Assembly (NCBI RefSeq): GCF_000189635.1
Contig: NW_002476334.1
Span: 186,001-250,000 of the forward strand
DNA length: 64,000 bases
Origin: Tetrahymena thermophila SB210
Lineage: Eukaryota; Ciliophora; Oligohymenophorea; Hymenostomatida; Tetrahymenidae
Direction of reading: 5' to 3'
In this document: piece by piece, positions 38,629-50,684 of the stretch
Position numbering within the stretch: the stretch's first letter is position 1
How the letters are laid out: every line of letters starts with the position of its first letter
Made by a program: the position numbers and the translations under genes
Notes under the pieces: model-generated
Told to the model about the DNA's origin: nothing
Databases searched by the model: none
What the model saw: the letters and a program-made list of their open reading frames with translations, nothing else

Positions 38629-40143
38629 TCAAAGACAAAATACACTTAATATTTTTGGAAGTACAGTTCCCTGTAAAGGCTCAGCTTAGTATCTTTCTCC
38701 GTCTATAGAATATAAACCACTTTTACTTGGATTTATAGGTTCAATTCTAATTGATCTTACTTTTTAATATTTGAGGTCATATCCTTTGGCAACAGTTTAT
38801 TTTTCTTTATCAAAAAATGAGCCATTATCTAGAGCAAGGGCAGTTTTAATCATTTAAAATCTGCTTTATTCATTAGTTAAATAAATTAAATCAAATAGGC
38901 CATCGTCAACAACTGCAAGTGGGAAACTCTGGTATTGTTCTGAAACCCAAGGAAGATTGCTTAAATAGAAGAAAGTAAATAGCTAATTCTTTTCTATTTT
39001 ATACTTAGACAAATCTTATTCAGAGATTTGTTAGTTGATTTCTGGTAAATTTAAATCAGAAGAGTTAGAGAAGAGTATGTTTGCAGCATATTTATTTAGG
39101 AACATCAAACGCCAAAATCCATAAACTTCAAAACGTGTTTCTCCTAAGAATCGGAGACTCTCACTTCCCAAGTCTAAATCAGAAACAAAGGTCCAGCTTA
39201 AACTTAAGAATGAGTATAATCTTTTAGAAAGTTGGAAAGGGTGAGTGCTCTTATTAAAAATATTTTCTCTTTCAAATTCAATTAAATCAATCTTTTTTGT
39301 TTGATTCTTAATTATAATGAATGCAGCACATTCGGGAGTGTTATATTCTCCAGAAATATTGCACATTGTTGTTGGTAGGGCATTTCCACTTCCTCCATGG
39401 ATACCTCCGATAGGCATTTATAGGCACTACTCGCGATCTGACCTTAGTAAAAGAGCATTTACAATTTCATGAGGAGTTCCGTCGCCACTAACGCTTACTA
39501 TTCCATAGTAAGAGAAGAGTTTTTCTGAAGATATTTCATATAAATAATCGAAGCAATGGAGGCGATAGAGGGTTTCTACTACATGATAGCTATGTCCTGA
39601 AATTTCAAAGAGATCTTTTACTCTATTAAATACTTATTAAGCTTATCCTTTCCCGCTATGAGGGTTAACAAAAATTAGCAATTCCTTTTGAACTCTATTG
39701 TTACTTACAATGTTTATGAACAAGCTTGTTTCTTTTTACTAAGAGAATTCCTAAATGATGTATTTTACTTCTTACAAATCTATTGATTTAACTTCTCCAG
39801 TTGGTAATACTTGTTCTACGTTTTCTGCTTAATTGACTGTATTGAAAGGAAAAACTTCTTTGAATCTATTTTCTATTTTCTTAAACATTCTTTTTTGAAC
39901 TCTTTTAGGGAACGAAATTATGTCAATTTTCTTATTTTATACAACTGCTCCAAGAAGATCTCTCCATTAAATTCCTTCGCTTCTTCCATCCTAATATTCG
40001 AATCTAACAAATGAATTAAACCCTTAAGAGCTAATTAAGCAAACATCTACTTTAACACCTTTTTGATCTTGTAACCTAAAAGTGTAGAGGATAGTATCCT
40101 ATGCATTACTCTTTTATTCTTCTTACTATATCTACATTTCCAT
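38629..40143 (-). CDS. sphingosine kinase (DAGK-type lipid kinase)
   Basis: A single exon of 504 codons, ATG at 40143 to TGA at 38629. Residues about 150-175 hold the start of the catalytic domain (LLIFVNPHSGKG). The nucleotide loop is SGDGTPHEIVNAL (G220-D-G222). GGSGNA at 250-255 corresponds to the family's GGSGNA glycine-rich loop. DLDLGSESLRFLGETRF matches the sphingosine-recognition region. VDDGLFDLIYL and a final DGE (SIDGE) complete the fold. It phosphorylates sphingoid bases to sphingosine-1-phosphate, or a ciliate equivalent, using ATP. The N-terminal 130 residues look like the PH-like leader seen in plant and protist enzymes. Length lies between human SPHK1 and SPHK2. Divergent from the phosphatase gene. 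Confidence 0.9.
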
Positions 40144-41496
40144 CTTTACTTACTACTTTTAACTTTATTTTATGATTTAATCAAGATTGTCTTTTATTAT
40201 AAAAAATTTTGTTCAAAACTACAAATTTTAAAACAAGGCATATAAAAATCTAATTACATATCTGCGTGATAATTTTTGAAATAAACCAAAATCATATCTA
40301 ATATTATTTTTTGTTGAATTTTGTTATCCAATAATTTTATTTACTTTTTTTCTTTGCAATAAAAAAAATATTTTATCTAATTATGTTTATTTTTTGCAAA
40401 ATAATGAAATAATTTAATCATTTTATTTTAAGATAAATGAAGTCAAAAGAAAATAATTTTTATGATCTCTCTTGTAATTAATTGAACCTTAATTCTAATT
40501 TAAAGATTTATTAAGTGATAATAATATTTCAAAAATAAAAAATATTTTTTTATAAAAGCATTAAAATTTTTTATAAATTAATTACATATTTGATTAATAT
40601 TTTTGGAATTATCTTAAATCATATCATCTCATAATATTATTTGTTGAATTTGGTTTTCAAATAAATTTATTTATTCTCTTTTGTAATAAAAAATATTTTA
40701 TTTATTGCAAAAGTTGTGAAATTATTTTAATTTCTGGTAAATGAAATCAAAAGAAAAATATTTTATTGTGTTATTTTAAAATTAATTGGGTCTCTTCTTT
40801 TTATAAATTTAATATTTTTAGAATTAATTACAAAAAAAAAAAGAATGTTTGAAAATCTAAATATTTATTTTTCCAGTTAATCTTGATTAAATATTAATGA
40901 AAAATAGATAAAATATTAAATTGATGAATAAATAAATAAAAGTGCTTTGTTTATAAATTTATTTCTGCAAAAAAAAAATTTGATAGGTATCTAAACGATT
41001 GATAATTATTTGTTATTAATAAATTATAATTCAAGAAGAAGGAAAATTGGATGATTAAATTTTTATTACTTTTCCTACTGAATGCCCATCTAATTAATAA
41101 AAAATAAGATTAATTCCGCGATAACATTGCTATTAAAAAAATTTGTTATAGCTCGTTTGTTAGTTTTTTCGCGTGTATAATTAAATCTAACAACAAAATT
41201 TGCATTACAAATGATAAACAAAATCAAATTAAGATGAAAGGTATTAATTAAGGTTAATTATAATCACATTAAATAATACTATTTACAAAATTAAATATTT
41301 ATAATTGATAATTAAAATTTGTAAAAAATATATTTTTGCTAAAAAAGGATTAAAAAACAAGCAGCATCTTACAGCAAACACTACGCACCTTCCTATCTAC
41401 ATTTACTACGACTTTAGTACCTCTACAAAGCACCATCTAGCAAAATAGAAATTAAAAAAAAATTAAAGCATAGCAAATTTAGTAAATAGTATAGCA
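40144..41496. promoter_or_regulatory. divergent intergenic region (two promoters)
   Basis: 1.35 kb between sphingosine kinase (-) and the dual-specificity phosphatase (+). It must contain both promoters. Very AT-rich to about 41340, then C-rich short repeats of CTAC/CACC type just before the phosphatase start. No specific element recognised. Confidence 0.4.
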
Positions 41497-42993
41497 ATGA
41501 GTTATTTTTCTTATAAATCTAGATAATAGCAATACGCATATCAATAAGCTGCTTGGTAAGCTTACCTCAGAATGGATCCAATGAATTGTATTATTGATCC
41601 TTAAGGTTCAAAAGGTGGACTTTATTTAGGTAATGTGGATGCAGCCTAAAATGTAGACATGCTTCGCCGTCATAACATCGGAGCTGTGCTTACTGTCGCT
41701 GCTCGTACTGGCCTAAAATATGACAAAAGCCACAATATTAACCATCACATAGTAAATGCTGATGATGTTGAGTCCTATGATTTAAGCAGACACTTTCCTA
41801 CTTTACTAGATTTTATCGAATAGCATATTTAGCATACAAACGTTCTTGTCCACTGCTTCGCTGGAGTTTCCAGAAGCTCAACTACTGTCATTGCATATCT
41901 CATGAAAACTAATAATTGGAGTTATGAGAAGAGCTTATTTTATTGTAAATCAAGAAGAAAAGTAACAAATCCTAATCCTGGTTTTATACGTTAACTAATG
42001 TCCTTCGAAAGAAGATTATAAGAAAAGCAAAATGCCTAAATTAGATAGCAAGAATAAGGTCTAGGTCTTACCCAAAGCACATTTTATCATGACCGTAATC
42101 CAGTAAGAGTTTTGCCATAATCTTCTCATTCTAATAGAAATGAAAATGTTCTTCTTTATGATAATACTTCACCCTCTTAAAACGGTAAAAAAATGTTGAG
42201 TATGACTTTGAACTCTTTCAAGCCCAGTAATAATGAGCATAGTACTCCGAACAACAGAGGTTATGGTACAACATCCTTAGTACAGACAGATTAGTTAAGC
42301 ACCACTAAAAGTAATTTCCATGATCAGACTTTATAAAGATCTTCAGTTAAGTAGGGATCTTATGCAGATTAGATAAGAAGTCAAAGTTAGCAAGCAAACC
42401 GTATTACAGACAACTCTTCTCACTTTGGAGGTAGCAATAAAGCAAATTAAGCAGATTTAAACAGTCATCTAAATCCATATTAGAGTGCTCAAAAAACTTC
42501 TTACAATGAATCAAAATCATCAGTTTTTGGAAATAATATCAACTTAAGATAAAATGACAGAAGTTCCTATAAAGATAGAAGTACATCATCATAACCCATA
42601 TACTCTTAGCAAGTACATCCCTCTGGCTATGAGTTAGGAGGAGAACAAAGAGGTTATGAAAGAGGTTCATCTGTCAGATCATCAAACATATACTAAAATC
42701 TTTAAAGTAATAGTCATTATTAAAACTAGCAAAATTTCGCAAGTTCTCTAAGAAATAGTTATCAAAAAGCCCCTTCTTATGCTGTGACCCAATAAACTCC
42801 AAAGACAATTTATGGCTCTAACTATATAAGTTATAACAAACCTGACAATAGACCATATCAAATCTATAACAATTAATTGACTCCTTAATCAGTTTATTCC
42901 TCTTCTTATGGAGTAGCTTAAAAAGCAGCAGGTTATAATCCCAAATACTATCCAACAAGAAGAGCTTTATTTAGCGATAGACCTTTGTTTTGA
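41497..42993 (+). CDS. dual-specificity protein phosphatase with Q/S/Y-rich tail
   Basis: A single exon of 498 codons. Residues about 35-170 are a DSP catalytic domain. It starts with GGLYLGNVDAAQN, has the NADDVESYDLS loop supplying the general-acid Asp at about 88-89, and the signature H119-C120-FAGVS-R126-SS, where C120 is the nucleophile. It then has the usual NPNPGF segment. The remaining 320 residues are Ser/Gln/Asn/Tyr-rich and disordered, with no domain. DSPs remove phosphate from Tyr and Ser/Thr, classically on MAP kinases; the substrate here is unknown. All catalytic residues are intact. Confidence 0.92.
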
Positions 42994-44050
42994 AAAGAAA
43001 ACGATCTTTAACTATTCGCCCCAGCCTCCCCCTAATTATAAATAAATAAATAAATACATACAGATATTCTCAAAAGCAATCAAATTTAATAAAAATTTTT
43101 AAGTTCTTAATTAAGAGATTTTTCATCATTATCATAAATAACCACAATCACAATCACCATCATCATCTCTTATTCTCTATAATATAATTATAATAATATT
43201 AATATTTCATATAAATTCTATCCATTTCCTATTTCTAAATTAATGTAATTTTTATAACCTTCTTTAAAATTGCACTACCTATTTATAAGGAAAGCTTTTT
43301 ATAAAATATTATTAAAACTTGAAATTCTAATAAAAAATGAAATGTTAAAAATGATGATATTTATTTTTGGTTTTTAATAAAGCAAAAATATCATACATGT
43401 TTAGCATCAATTTATAATAATCCTATTGATTCGTTTAAATAAATATCAATTTTTAAATTAGATTTAAAATAAACCTCAAAAATTTAAGGTTTTTTCTTAA
43501 AAAAAGAATAAATGTGAAAAAAAATATCAATAAATGAATATTTTGAATTTTAAATTATATTATTTCATTATCATTTTGTTTGATGAAAGTACTAAGCAAC
43601 ATTAAACACAATATATTTTTAAGAATTGCTGCTCATTCAAATGCAATTATTATCATGAACAAACACTAATTGAATGAATGAATATAAAAGTTTTGAATTC
43701 ATTTTTTTTATATGATTTCAATTCAAAAAATATTAAAATATAGAAGCAATAATAATTTGAATTGGATCGTTTTCTTATTATTTTTGTTAAAGTAATTAAA
43801 ATTTGGGAGGGTAAAAGTTGAAATTTTTTAGGAGATTTCTAAATATTTGCCAGAATATGAAAATTATTGGGATTATTTTTAATAATAGTTGAAATATTAT
43901 AAATAGGTTTGAAAAAATTATAATACAATTAAATTTAAAAAATTAATAAATAGCTAACCAATTTAGGTGATCAATAAATAAAATTCTTATATATTACTGC
44001 TGTAAAATAAATAAATAGCAAGTATTGTTTTATTTCAACTTAACTCTAAA
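42994..44050. other. intergenic, nothing recognised
   Basis: AT-rich spacer between two + strand genes. Contains short TCA/CAT runs at about 43130-43170, probably in the phosphatase 3' UTR. No gene or RNA recognised. Confidence 0.5.
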
Positions 44051-45355
44051 ATGAAAACCAATTCTTTAGATTAATATTTTTAACCAATTTCATATCCTTC
44101 ATACACAAATTTGGGTTCTAATGCAAATTTATGCAAAGATGAATATATATCTTTAGAAGATCCTCAATGTTGCCTCAGCAATTTTTATGGTACACACAAG
44201 CTTCAAAACTATACTAGTTTATAAGAGTCTAAAGAAGATTTAATAAGTATAGAAGACAGAAGTATGTAAACTGAACAAACTGAGAATGAGCATACTCCTA
44301 GAAAGAAAAGAGAAATTCATTCTAAAATGTAAAGAAGAATGATTAAGGGAATGATTATAGCCTTGAAAAAAAGTGAATTCAATGTTACCTAGATAGTTAA
44401 ATTAATTGAAGAACTAGGCTATATCATAACTAGAACACATGCTACTAGGGTAATAAAGAAATATGAAAGCACTAACAACATTTTTCTTGAGTGTGGCATG
44501 TGTGGTCGAGATAGGATTTTAAAAGAAAATGATGTAAAGGACCTTATTCAGGAGATTTATCACGGTGATGTATCTCTTAAAGAAGCAGCCATGAAAGCTA
44601 AAGTCAGTAGACATACTCTTTCTAGGTACTTAGGTGATTTTGGACTTGGTGTAACCTAGTATAATTCAAAAGTAAGTTTATTATATTAAAAATTAAAATT
44701 CTAATAATTTAAATAAAGAAAAAAGTCTCAATGGAAGTTGATTATGATAAGATAGACATCAAAAATTAAGATGATTACATTCTCAGAACTCCAAATGAAA
44801 AGTAACTTATTAAAAAAACATTTTTATCATTTATTGACTTAATGATAATTTATTTAAAGGATAGTCATTTATGTGAGAATTATGTTTCCAAAAATATAAT
44901 TTGGATAAGTACACTAATGGGACAGATTTTACTATAAGTTTTACAACTCAGTTTAAATTATTAATGTAAAGTGGTTAGGATTTTACTAAGGAAAAAAGAT
45001 GAACGGAAGAGGGTGTTTTATTGTTATTAAAACTTAACTCGAATACCCTTCCTTTTTTACATCAATCAACTAGCTTGAAAACTATCTTAGAATATTTATA
45101 CCAGAAAAGTTTTTTTCCTCAAACGTGATGCCCACTAATAAATTAAGGGTTTATTTATCTAAAGTAGAGGCTAAAAAGGTGATTTGCAAAAAAGAACCAT
45201 TTAAAACCATTGAGAACGTTGATATAAAAACTAGAGTGAGAAAATGCAAACCTTTAACCTAATAAGAAAGTGAATTTGTTAAAAAATTGTAAAGTTAAAG
45301 CAATTAAAAGTAATTACAAATCTACCAAAACCCTGAAAATTACATGAACGAGTGA
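44051..45355 (+). CDS. double helix-turn-helix protein, Tc1/paired-like DNA-binding region
   Basis: Three exons (44051-44671, 44719-44801, 44860-45355), phases 0 and 2, 399 residues. Residues 1-85 are unstructured. About 90-137 form a first helix-turn-helix. About 152-199 match the second helix-turn-helix of Tc1/mariner transposases: G-R-D/P-R, then a charged helix, and LKEAAMKAKVSRHTLSRYL followed by GDFGL. The C-terminal 190 residues are Phe/Tyr/Lys-rich, and I see no DDE/DDD catalytic triad or D-E block. It could be a transposase-derived, domesticated DNA-binding protein or an unrelated Homeodomain-like factor. A GAGT microsatellite begins at the stop codon. Exon 2's intron hides a TGA in the other frame. 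Confidence 0.7.
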
Positions 45356-45371
45356 GTGAGTGAGTGAATGA
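45350..45371. repeat. GAGT tetranucleotide microsatellite
   Basis: Four to five GAGT units overlap the TGA stop of the helix-turn-helix gene. A length change here would move or keep the stop depending on phase. Confidence 0.9.
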
Positions 45372-46156
45372 AGAAGCTAATTTAAATAATTAAGTATCCT
45401 TAGAATATAAAATATTTTAACTGTGGTTCCTACAAAATAATTTCTTCTTTAGCTGTATGTAGTTTAATATAATTTAATTTTTTTAATATAAATAAAATTA
45501 TAAAAATTAAAATATCCTCATTCTTGTTTTAAATGATAAAATCTACTAATATATATTTAATATATACTGGTTGTATCTAATTTGCTATTTATGAAATAAA
45601 AATAAATACCAGCTAGTTATTTAACAGTTAATTTAATTTATATTTTGTGAAACCAACCAACTAACTATATATATCTTTCAAATAATAAACATCTAAATTT
45701 AATGAATGAATTACTTATAAAATCTTTCTAAATAAATTTTTAATCCATTTAATTAAGTAGGATTTTCAATTTTTTTGTAATAAATAATAATATTTTTTTA
45801 AATCCAGGCTCATAATTATTATTCTATTTTATTTTGTAATCAAATAAATTTTGATATTTAAACAACAGATTTATTTTTAAAATAAATTTATTAGCTAGAA
45901 AAAAGGTTTCAAATCACTTATAATTTTTATTTTAAACTTATTGAATAAAAAAAGAGATTAAAATATAAAATATTTTAGAAACATTAACATTTTGAAAATA
46001 ATTTAATTCAGTCAAAGTAATATTTCAATGATGTTTACTAACAATTAAATTGTTTTTTAAGACTTTAGAACTTCAAAATTATAAATAGAAAACAAAAAAT
46101 TTTCAAATTTTAATTCACATTTTAATATTTGATTTTTATTAATTTTACATAAAATA
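45356..46156. other. convergent intergenic spacer
   Basis: Between the helix-turn-helix gene (+) and TMEM43 (-). AT-rich; nothing recognised beyond the microsatellite. A string near 45651 that looks like part of a chromosome-breakage element was rejected. Confidence 0.5.
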
Positions 46157-48208
46157 TCAGAATTTTGATTATTCTCCTTTGTAGTCTTTAGCATATGCGT
46201 AAGTAAAATAACCAATTATGATTAATGCTACACATAAAAGTGGGATACCGATTTCTTTTCTATAGAATAACCAAGCAATACTAATGACCAGTATTGTTAA
46301 AGGGACAGCAATTAAAAATCCGACTAAACCACAAATGAAGCTACCTAGAGCTCCTAAGAATCTACCTACTAATGGGAACCAATATAATAAGGTATATACT
46401 GGTGAAAGCATGAAATAAACACCGAGCATGAAACATAAGAAACCTAAGAATCTCATTAACCAGGTCTTCAATTCATAGCTTGAAAGTTACTCTTAGAAAA
46501 TAACTTTCTTTTTAACTTTTTATTCCTTAACCCAATTAATTTCACTAATAGGAGCATTAATAATTTCACAAACTTTACATATTGCAGAGCAACAAAAACA
46601 GCATCCATTACCATCTTGTAAAGCTTCATCGTCATTTAAATCTTTTTTTTATTTACTTTCTTCAGGAGAGAATGTTTCAATACATCCTTAAGCTTATTAG
46701 CCAATTACAGTTATCTCACCACATGGAATTTTAGTAAATTTGACACGGAAATCACCAGCTGTAGCAGTAGTGTTTACATTTTTCTTAAAGTAAATGTAAC
46801 CATCTTAGAAAAGGATAGTTTTTTAACCCCAAGAATTGTTGTTTTAAGAAGGAGCAGGATAGTATCCTTATTGATTAGGATAACCATCAGTCATGGGATT
46901 GACAGGAGATACATTTGATTAATTTTGGCTAGCACTTTGCTAAACTATAGGATTAGAAGAAAGTTAATAATTACCTTTAGCAGCTAATTCTTGAAGGATA
47001 GGAAGATCTACATTAACTGGTTCATATTTTGAGCACTTTTTCTTTTGAATTTCAGTTAAATAAAAAGCACCATAGTTAACTGTAGGAGCATACATTTCTT
47101 ATTCGTTATAAAGCCAGTCATTGTTATTATTTTCATGCCCTATTTATTAATTACAATAAATCAATTAATTTATTTAAATTTAAAAAGCATAATAATAATT
47201 TTGTAAAAACGCAATTATTTCTAGTTTAAATAATATATCCGTTTTTATTTAATTAGCACAGACTGACAGATAAATTATTTATTCTAAATAAATTTTCTCT
47301 AGGCTATTTAAAATGCTTTCAAATAAATGATAAAATAATTCATTTATTTTATTTTTTTTATAATTGTCAGTTTTTTATTCAATATTCTAAATATTTTATA
47401 TTGTTTTATTGTTGACTTTAATATAAAATATCAACATATTTATTAATAAAGAATAGTTTACCAAACTCTTCAACAAAGGTTCTGCTTTCAATAAAGCTAT
47501 CTTTCCAACTTAAAGTATATGTGTAATAAACTTCATCCTCACTATTGTTAATTCTACGTGTATGGCGATCTTATACCCATTAGTACATTTCGCATTTTCT
47601 GTACAGTTTAATACAATTTTAAACTTAGATATTAAAGGCAGGATCTTAAATTACGTCAAAAGTAGTAGTATCACCATTGACGCAAACTAGTTTTCCCTCA
47701 TTTTAAGAATCGACCATTGTTGGCTCTACTTTAATGCATTATTTAAGATACTTTCTCAAGAATGTTTTTGTATAGGCATATCCTTTTTCGTTGAACCATA
47801 AGCATGGGAAACCAGCAAAAAATAATAGAGCTCCGATAACCATATCACCTAAAACAGAATCACCTCTTTGTTCTATTCTTTTTGTTTTGTGTGATGCAGC
47901 AATTGTAGTCTAAGCTAGAGAAGGGTTAGTCTCTGTTTAATGAAACTTCTTTCTTGAAGAAAATCTATATTTTTTTTAGATTCCGATTAAATTTTATGTG
48001 ATAATTCTAATTCATTAATATACCTTTCTTTTGAATAAGAAGAAGAATGCTTAAGGGATTTCTCATGAGAGCTGCTGTGTTAGATCTACTTTTTAAGAGT
48101 TTCTGAAGAATCCAAAGATTATAGTTCAATCTGGCTTTTATTTTGCTTCGAAGAAACAAGAGCAAAGCCTACGAAAAACAAAATAAATAAAATATAATTT
48201 CCTCTCAT
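46157..48208 (-). CDS. TMEM43: TMEM43 (LUMA) family membrane protein
   Basis: Three exons (48208-48024, 47964-47462, 47139-46157), phases 2 and 1, introns 59 and 322 nt, 556 residues. An N-terminal signal-like helix and Ser/His-rich stretch lead to GDSVLGDMVIGALLFFAGFPCLWFNE, which matches the TMEM43 first membrane segment and W-N-E motif. EMYQW and the YTYTLSW strand also match. The lumenal domain carries GDFRVKF. The last about 105 residues hold the C-terminal transmembrane helices (RFLGFLCFMLGVYFM to IAWLFYRKE). TMEM43 sits in the inner nuclear membrane/ER in animals. The protein is longer than human TMEM43 (400 aa) because of a Gln/Asn/Pro-rich insert and a Cys-rich block (GCCFCCSAICKVC) before the C-terminal helices. 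Confidence 0.9.
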
Positions 48209-48847
48209 TTAGAAATAATATTTGATTTCTATCTATAATTTTTCAATTATTTAACAAAAACTTTAAAAAAAATAATACTTCAATATAATGTTTAATATAA
48301 CTCTTAACAAACATAAATTACAATAAATCAATATCAAACTTATCATTTTATTAAAAATAAATAGGTATTGAATGATTTATGATAATACTAAACTTATTTA
48401 TTGATAAACATATTTTATAATATTATTTAATAAATAAAATCTATTAAAGGATTAAAATGGATGAAGTGTAGAGTTTTATTAGTAACTTTAATATCTTTTT
48501 TAATTATAGTAAATATTTTATTGAGCACTCTTCTAAGATAAAATAAAAACATTTACATTTTGACTCAACCAATAAAAATAGTTAAATTAATTGCTTTAAA
48601 AAATCATAATTTTTCAAAAAAACTTTACTTTTTATTAAATGAGCACATGAAAGTAGTTCTTTTGAATTAATTAAAGAGTTCGTTTTTAACTTGCTTTTCT
48701 TAATTATTATTTTTATTTTTTTTTTACACTTTTAAACATACAATTAAGCACATAATTATTTTTTTATTTACTTACTTATACTTGAAATAATTTAAAATAG
48801 ATTTCTAAATTGCTTGAAAGCAAACATATTCAAACAAATTATTATAT
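48209..48847. other. intergenic between two minus-strand genes
   Basis: AT-rich, contains the TMEM43 promoter and the 3' flank of the LRR gene. Nothing specific recognised. Confidence 0.5.
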
Positions 48848-50684
48848 TCATATCCTTAATTTTTTGTAAAAAATAGAGGGAATTTTGGTGATTGATTTCT
48901 CTAACATTTTCTTTGCCTTCATATCACTAAGCCTATTTTAACTAAATAAAATTTTAATAAAAATATAATTATATTTATTTACCTAAAATTGAGATTTAGG
49001 TAAGAGACATGATTTAAACACTAAATTCCTCCAATAATTTCGTTCACTCCTACATTTCCTATGTTATTTTTCCTTTTTTTATTAAATTGAGCTAAAGATT
49101 TAAATTTAATAATGAAGTACTGTAATGATATTGAAACAGTTTTTAATAATTCGAGCTTTTTAATAGCATCAGATATTGAAGTTGCTCCATCTTGCATAAT
49201 TCCATTATTGCTTAGTATTTATTTTTTAAATTTTTATTAAAAATTTTATAATAAATTTAACTCTACTTTAAATAAAGATGCAAATGTTCAAGCTAGACAG
49301 CATAAGAAAACCCTTTGCATAAATTAATAATATTTTCTTAGCCTAGTTAGTTGTTGCTTTTTAAAAAAATGAATAAAATATTTTTGTTTGATTTATATTA
49401 AATCATACTTCAATAGTAAGGATAAGTTTTTCAAACTGCTGTATGATTTTAAGAACTCAACTAAGCATTTCACTCCTTCCCCTTGCACTTTGTTATCACT
49501 AAAGTAATTTTTGTTTAATTTAACAACAAATACTACAAATTAATTTTTATAATTTACTTTAAATTTAAGATTAAGGTTTGTAGATTTGCTATGTGTTTAA
49601 TTCCTACTGTAAAATAATTTACTCCTTTGCATTCAATTTCAGTACGGCTATTTATATTTTTATTTTAACTTTATTCATCCTGTTTATAATATCAATTAAA
49701 TTACTTTAGTTAAAAGGAAAGATATTCTAAGTCACAAAACCTTTCTATTAATTTACTAAGATGTTATGCTCCTTCATTACCTATCTTGTTATTGCTTTAA
49801 AAAATCTTTTAATAAAATAACATGATGATATAAAAAAATAGCTTTACAATAAATCAATGGTAAAATTGGTAATACTTTTGATATCTTTGAATTATTCTTA
49901 TATATATTTAACTCCTTGTTTTGTTATGTCGTTCTTGCTATAAATTATTATATTAATAAATTTAATGAATTAATAATAATATATATTACCCTAAATTTAA
50001 ATTTAAATTTATTATTTTTTAGCAGTGATTAATTGCTTTAGAAATTTATTCTACTCCTTCATTACTCAAGTTTGTTTGACTATTAAATAAAAATAAGTAA
50101 GAACGGCTTGATAAAAATAATTTAAGGAAATTACAATAAATCTAATTCTAACTTTTCTACTTCCTCTAAACTCTAAATTCCAGTTGATAGAGCTTTAAAT
50201 CCGTCTAAACCGAAGTTATTATGACTTTTGTATATAATTTATATTTTTAATTATTCATTTTTACTTATATTTACTCAAGTTAGATAAAGATATCTTTAGT
50301 ATCCTTAAATGATTTTAATACTTCTCCTATGACTGCTAGATCAGCATCAACTATACCTTTATTTCTTTTATATGCGTATTAAATAAAAAAGCAGATAAGT
50401 GTTTAATTTTTACCTTATGACTATGCTTAATTTAGCTATTAACTCCTTTTCTATACTTTTGATTGCTTATTCAAGCTTGTTGTATACTTACTTTTCAGAT
50501 GTAGATATGGTTAAAGCTATTCTCACCAAAGGTTACTTTGTTAAATTAACAAGTGATTCTACATCTTAGATACTGGAAATATTATGATTTATTAAAGCTG
50601 ATTTATTTTTAAATTCTTTTTATTTATTGAAAATACTTAAAAAAGTTTACTGAACTTTTAGCTTTTTAAAATATCTTTGACCAT
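48848..50684 (-). CDS. leucine-rich-repeat protein, one repeat per 90-nt exon
   Basis: Thirteen exons, 400 residues. Exon 1 is 50684-50651 and exon 2 is 50597-50414. Ten exons of exactly 90 nt follow: 50364-50275, 50224-50135, 50079-49990, 49937-49848, 49794-49705, 49647-49558, 49498-49409, 49356-49267, 49210-49121 and 49072-48983. The last exon is 48932-48848. All introns from the second on are phase 2 and 48-59 nt long. Each 90-nt exon encodes one 30-residue ribonuclease-inhibitor-type LRR, running from the Asn ladder position (N-x-I/L-x-x-x-G) through a helix to the L-x-x-L-x-L strand, and the intron always falls right after that strand. No other domain is seen. Such LRR proteins bind other proteins; partner unknown. 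Confidence 0.9.
48983..50364 (-). repeat. array of ten 90-nt LRR exons
   Basis: A tandem array of exon-intron units, ten in all, with period about 138-149 bp (90-nt exon plus 48-59-nt intron). Each exon begins with the last base of a codon and ends with the first two bases of the next, so any unit can be added or removed without changing frame. Introns share no obvious sequence beyond splice sites and AT-richness. Confidence 0.9.

Noticed and set aside
39811-40014. Plus-strand 67-aa ORF
   Set aside because: Antisense to the N-terminal region of sphingosine kinase, which is one uninterrupted minus-strand frame.
45651-45672. Chromosome breakage sequence of Tetrahymena
   Set aside because: AAACCAACC is present but the following CTCTTT-type half is not; the same applies to a similar string near 36710. 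Only partial matches, expected by chance.
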